64,000 nucleotides of DNA from Streptomyces sp. B3I8 (GTDB lineage: Bacteria > Actinomycetota > Actinomycetes > Streptomycetales > Streptomycetaceae), in the NCBI RefSeq assembly GCF_030816915.1, contig NZ_JAUSYN010000002.1, forward strand, positions 2,803,501 to 2,867,500, read 5' to 3'. A program made the position numbers and the translations under genes. A model generated the notes under the pieces. That model had not been told where the DNA came from. It saw only the letters and a program-made list of their open reading frames with translations, and made no database searches. The first letter of the stretch is position 1. Every line of letters begins with the position of its first letter. Positions 63,485 to 64,000 of the stretch are shown here, one piece after another.

Positions 63485-64000
63485 GACGTGCGCCCCCGGG
63501 CGTCGAAGTCCTTCATCCGGTCCAGCACCTGCTCGGCGGTGGGCTGCCGCATCTCGTCGACGATCCTGCCGTCGGCCAGGTACAGCACCCGGTCCGCGTA
63601 CGAGGCCGCGACCGGGTCGTGCGTGACCATCACGATGGTCTGGCCCAGCTCGTCGACGGAGGTACGCAGGAAGCCGAGGACCTCGGCGCCGGCCCGGGAG
63701 TCCAGGTTTCCGGTCGGCTCGTCACCGAAGATGATCTCGGGTCGCGCGGCCAGCGCCCGGGCCACCGCGACACGCTGCTGCTGACCGCCGGAGAGCTGGG
63801 TGGGCCGGTGCTTGAGCCGCTCGGCGAGACCGACGGTCCGCACCACGCGGTCCAGCCACTCCTTGTCCGGCCGGCGGCCCGCGATGTCCATGGGCAGCGT
63901 GATGTTCTCCAGCGCGTTCAGCGTCGGCAGCAGGTTGTACGCCTGGAAGATGAACCCGATCCGGTCCCGGCGCAACTGCGTGAGCTTCTTGTCCTTCAGA
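63481..64000 (-). CDS. MacB/LolD-type ABC transporter ATPase, 5' end cut by window
   Basis: The C-terminal 172 residues of an ATPase; the gene enters from the right edge, and the frame is open to the last base. Seen: IFQAYNLLPTLNALENITLP (Q-loop), LSGGQQQRVAVARALA (signature), EPTGNLDSRAGAEVLGFL (Walker B and D-loop) and MVTHDPVAASYADRVLYL (H-loop). The Walker A lies outside the window. It overlaps the permease by four bases. Almost every residue in the visible part matches the ATPase at 34615. Confidence 0.92.
   Translation of the reverse strand, partial: LKDKKLTQLRRDRIGFIFQAYNLLPTLNALENITLPMDIAGRRPDKEWLDRVVRTVGLAERLKHRPTQLSGGQQQRVAVARALAARPEIIFGDEPTGNLDSRAGAEVLGFLRTSVDELGQTIVMVTHDPVAASYADRVLYLADGRIVDEMRQPTAEQVLDRMKDFDARGRTS

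Overview
The window is a high-GC chromosomal segment of a Streptomyces. Three things support this. The codon and GC pattern is that of the genus. The tRNA at 35798-35884 is a leucine tRNA with anticodon UAA, that is bldA, the developmental tRNA of the genus. The gene order (sigI partner-switching locus, hut genes, cystathionine beta-synthase, bldA, ndh, divIC/ftsB, eno, two rpf genes, CYP107-type P450, mazG, mfd) is, from memory, the core order of the S. coelicolor SCO306x-SCO311x region. About fifty genes were recognised. Both ends cut a gene: a GtrA-type membrane protein at the left and an ABC ATPase at the right.

Layout. 1-4.7 kb: end of a gtrA-like gene, an OmpR/EnvZ-type two-component pair, and a POT peptide transporter preceded by a 7 x 14-bp tandem repeat. 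4.8-7.4 kb: anti-sigma factor, anti-anti-sigma factor and a SigB/SigF-type sigma factor (prsI, arsI, sigI). 7.4-13.1 kb: a hutU, M20 amidohydrolase, hutF, hutI run for histidine breakdown through formimidoylglutamate and formylglutamate. 13.4-17.8 kb: a PLP-dependent decarboxylase, then a four-gene Roadblock/DUF4388/Roadblock/Roadblock cluster. 17.8-25 kb: membrane proteins, an RpiR-type regulator, cystathionine beta-synthase, an SGNH hydrolase and a thiolase. 25-31.8 kb: small genes of unknown role, a Bax-inhibitor-1 family protein, an EACC1 plus caspase pair, and a cyclopropane-fatty-acid synthase.

31.9-35.4 kb: a MacB/FtsX-type ABC exporter. 35.8 kb: bldA. 36-41.3 kb: type II NADH dehydrogenase, a PRC-barrel/DUF2382 stress protein, a Ppx/GppA phosphatase, DUF501 and FtsB/DivIC. 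41.5-45.5 kb: enolase and two secreted resuscitation-promoting-factor type muralytic proteins with LysM domains; the first lies behind a c-di-AMP (ydaO) riboswitch. 45.6-51.5 kb: P450, MazG, a SurA-like lipoprotein starting with TTG, a secreted DUF1906 protein and a Ser/Thr kinase with its membrane partner. 52-60.3 kb: a lone N6 adenine methylase-like protein with a changed motif IV, a secreted two-repeat protein, a secreted HNH nuclease-like lipoprotein, an antitoxin-like small protein and mfd. 60.9-64 kb: a second MacB/FtsX-type ABC exporter, closely related to the first.

The most unusual part is 28.0-30.2 kb. It encodes a small EACC1 protein overlapping a caspase-like gene whose C-terminal half is a membrane anchor plus two extracytoplasmic domains. 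The caspase frame is interrupted by an apparent +1 frameshift between the catalytic His and Cys. The same gene carries a UUA codon just before the catalytic cysteine, the only in-frame TTA found by eye in the window, and the tRNA that reads it (bldA) lies 7 kb away. All calls are from reading the sequence; no database search was run.
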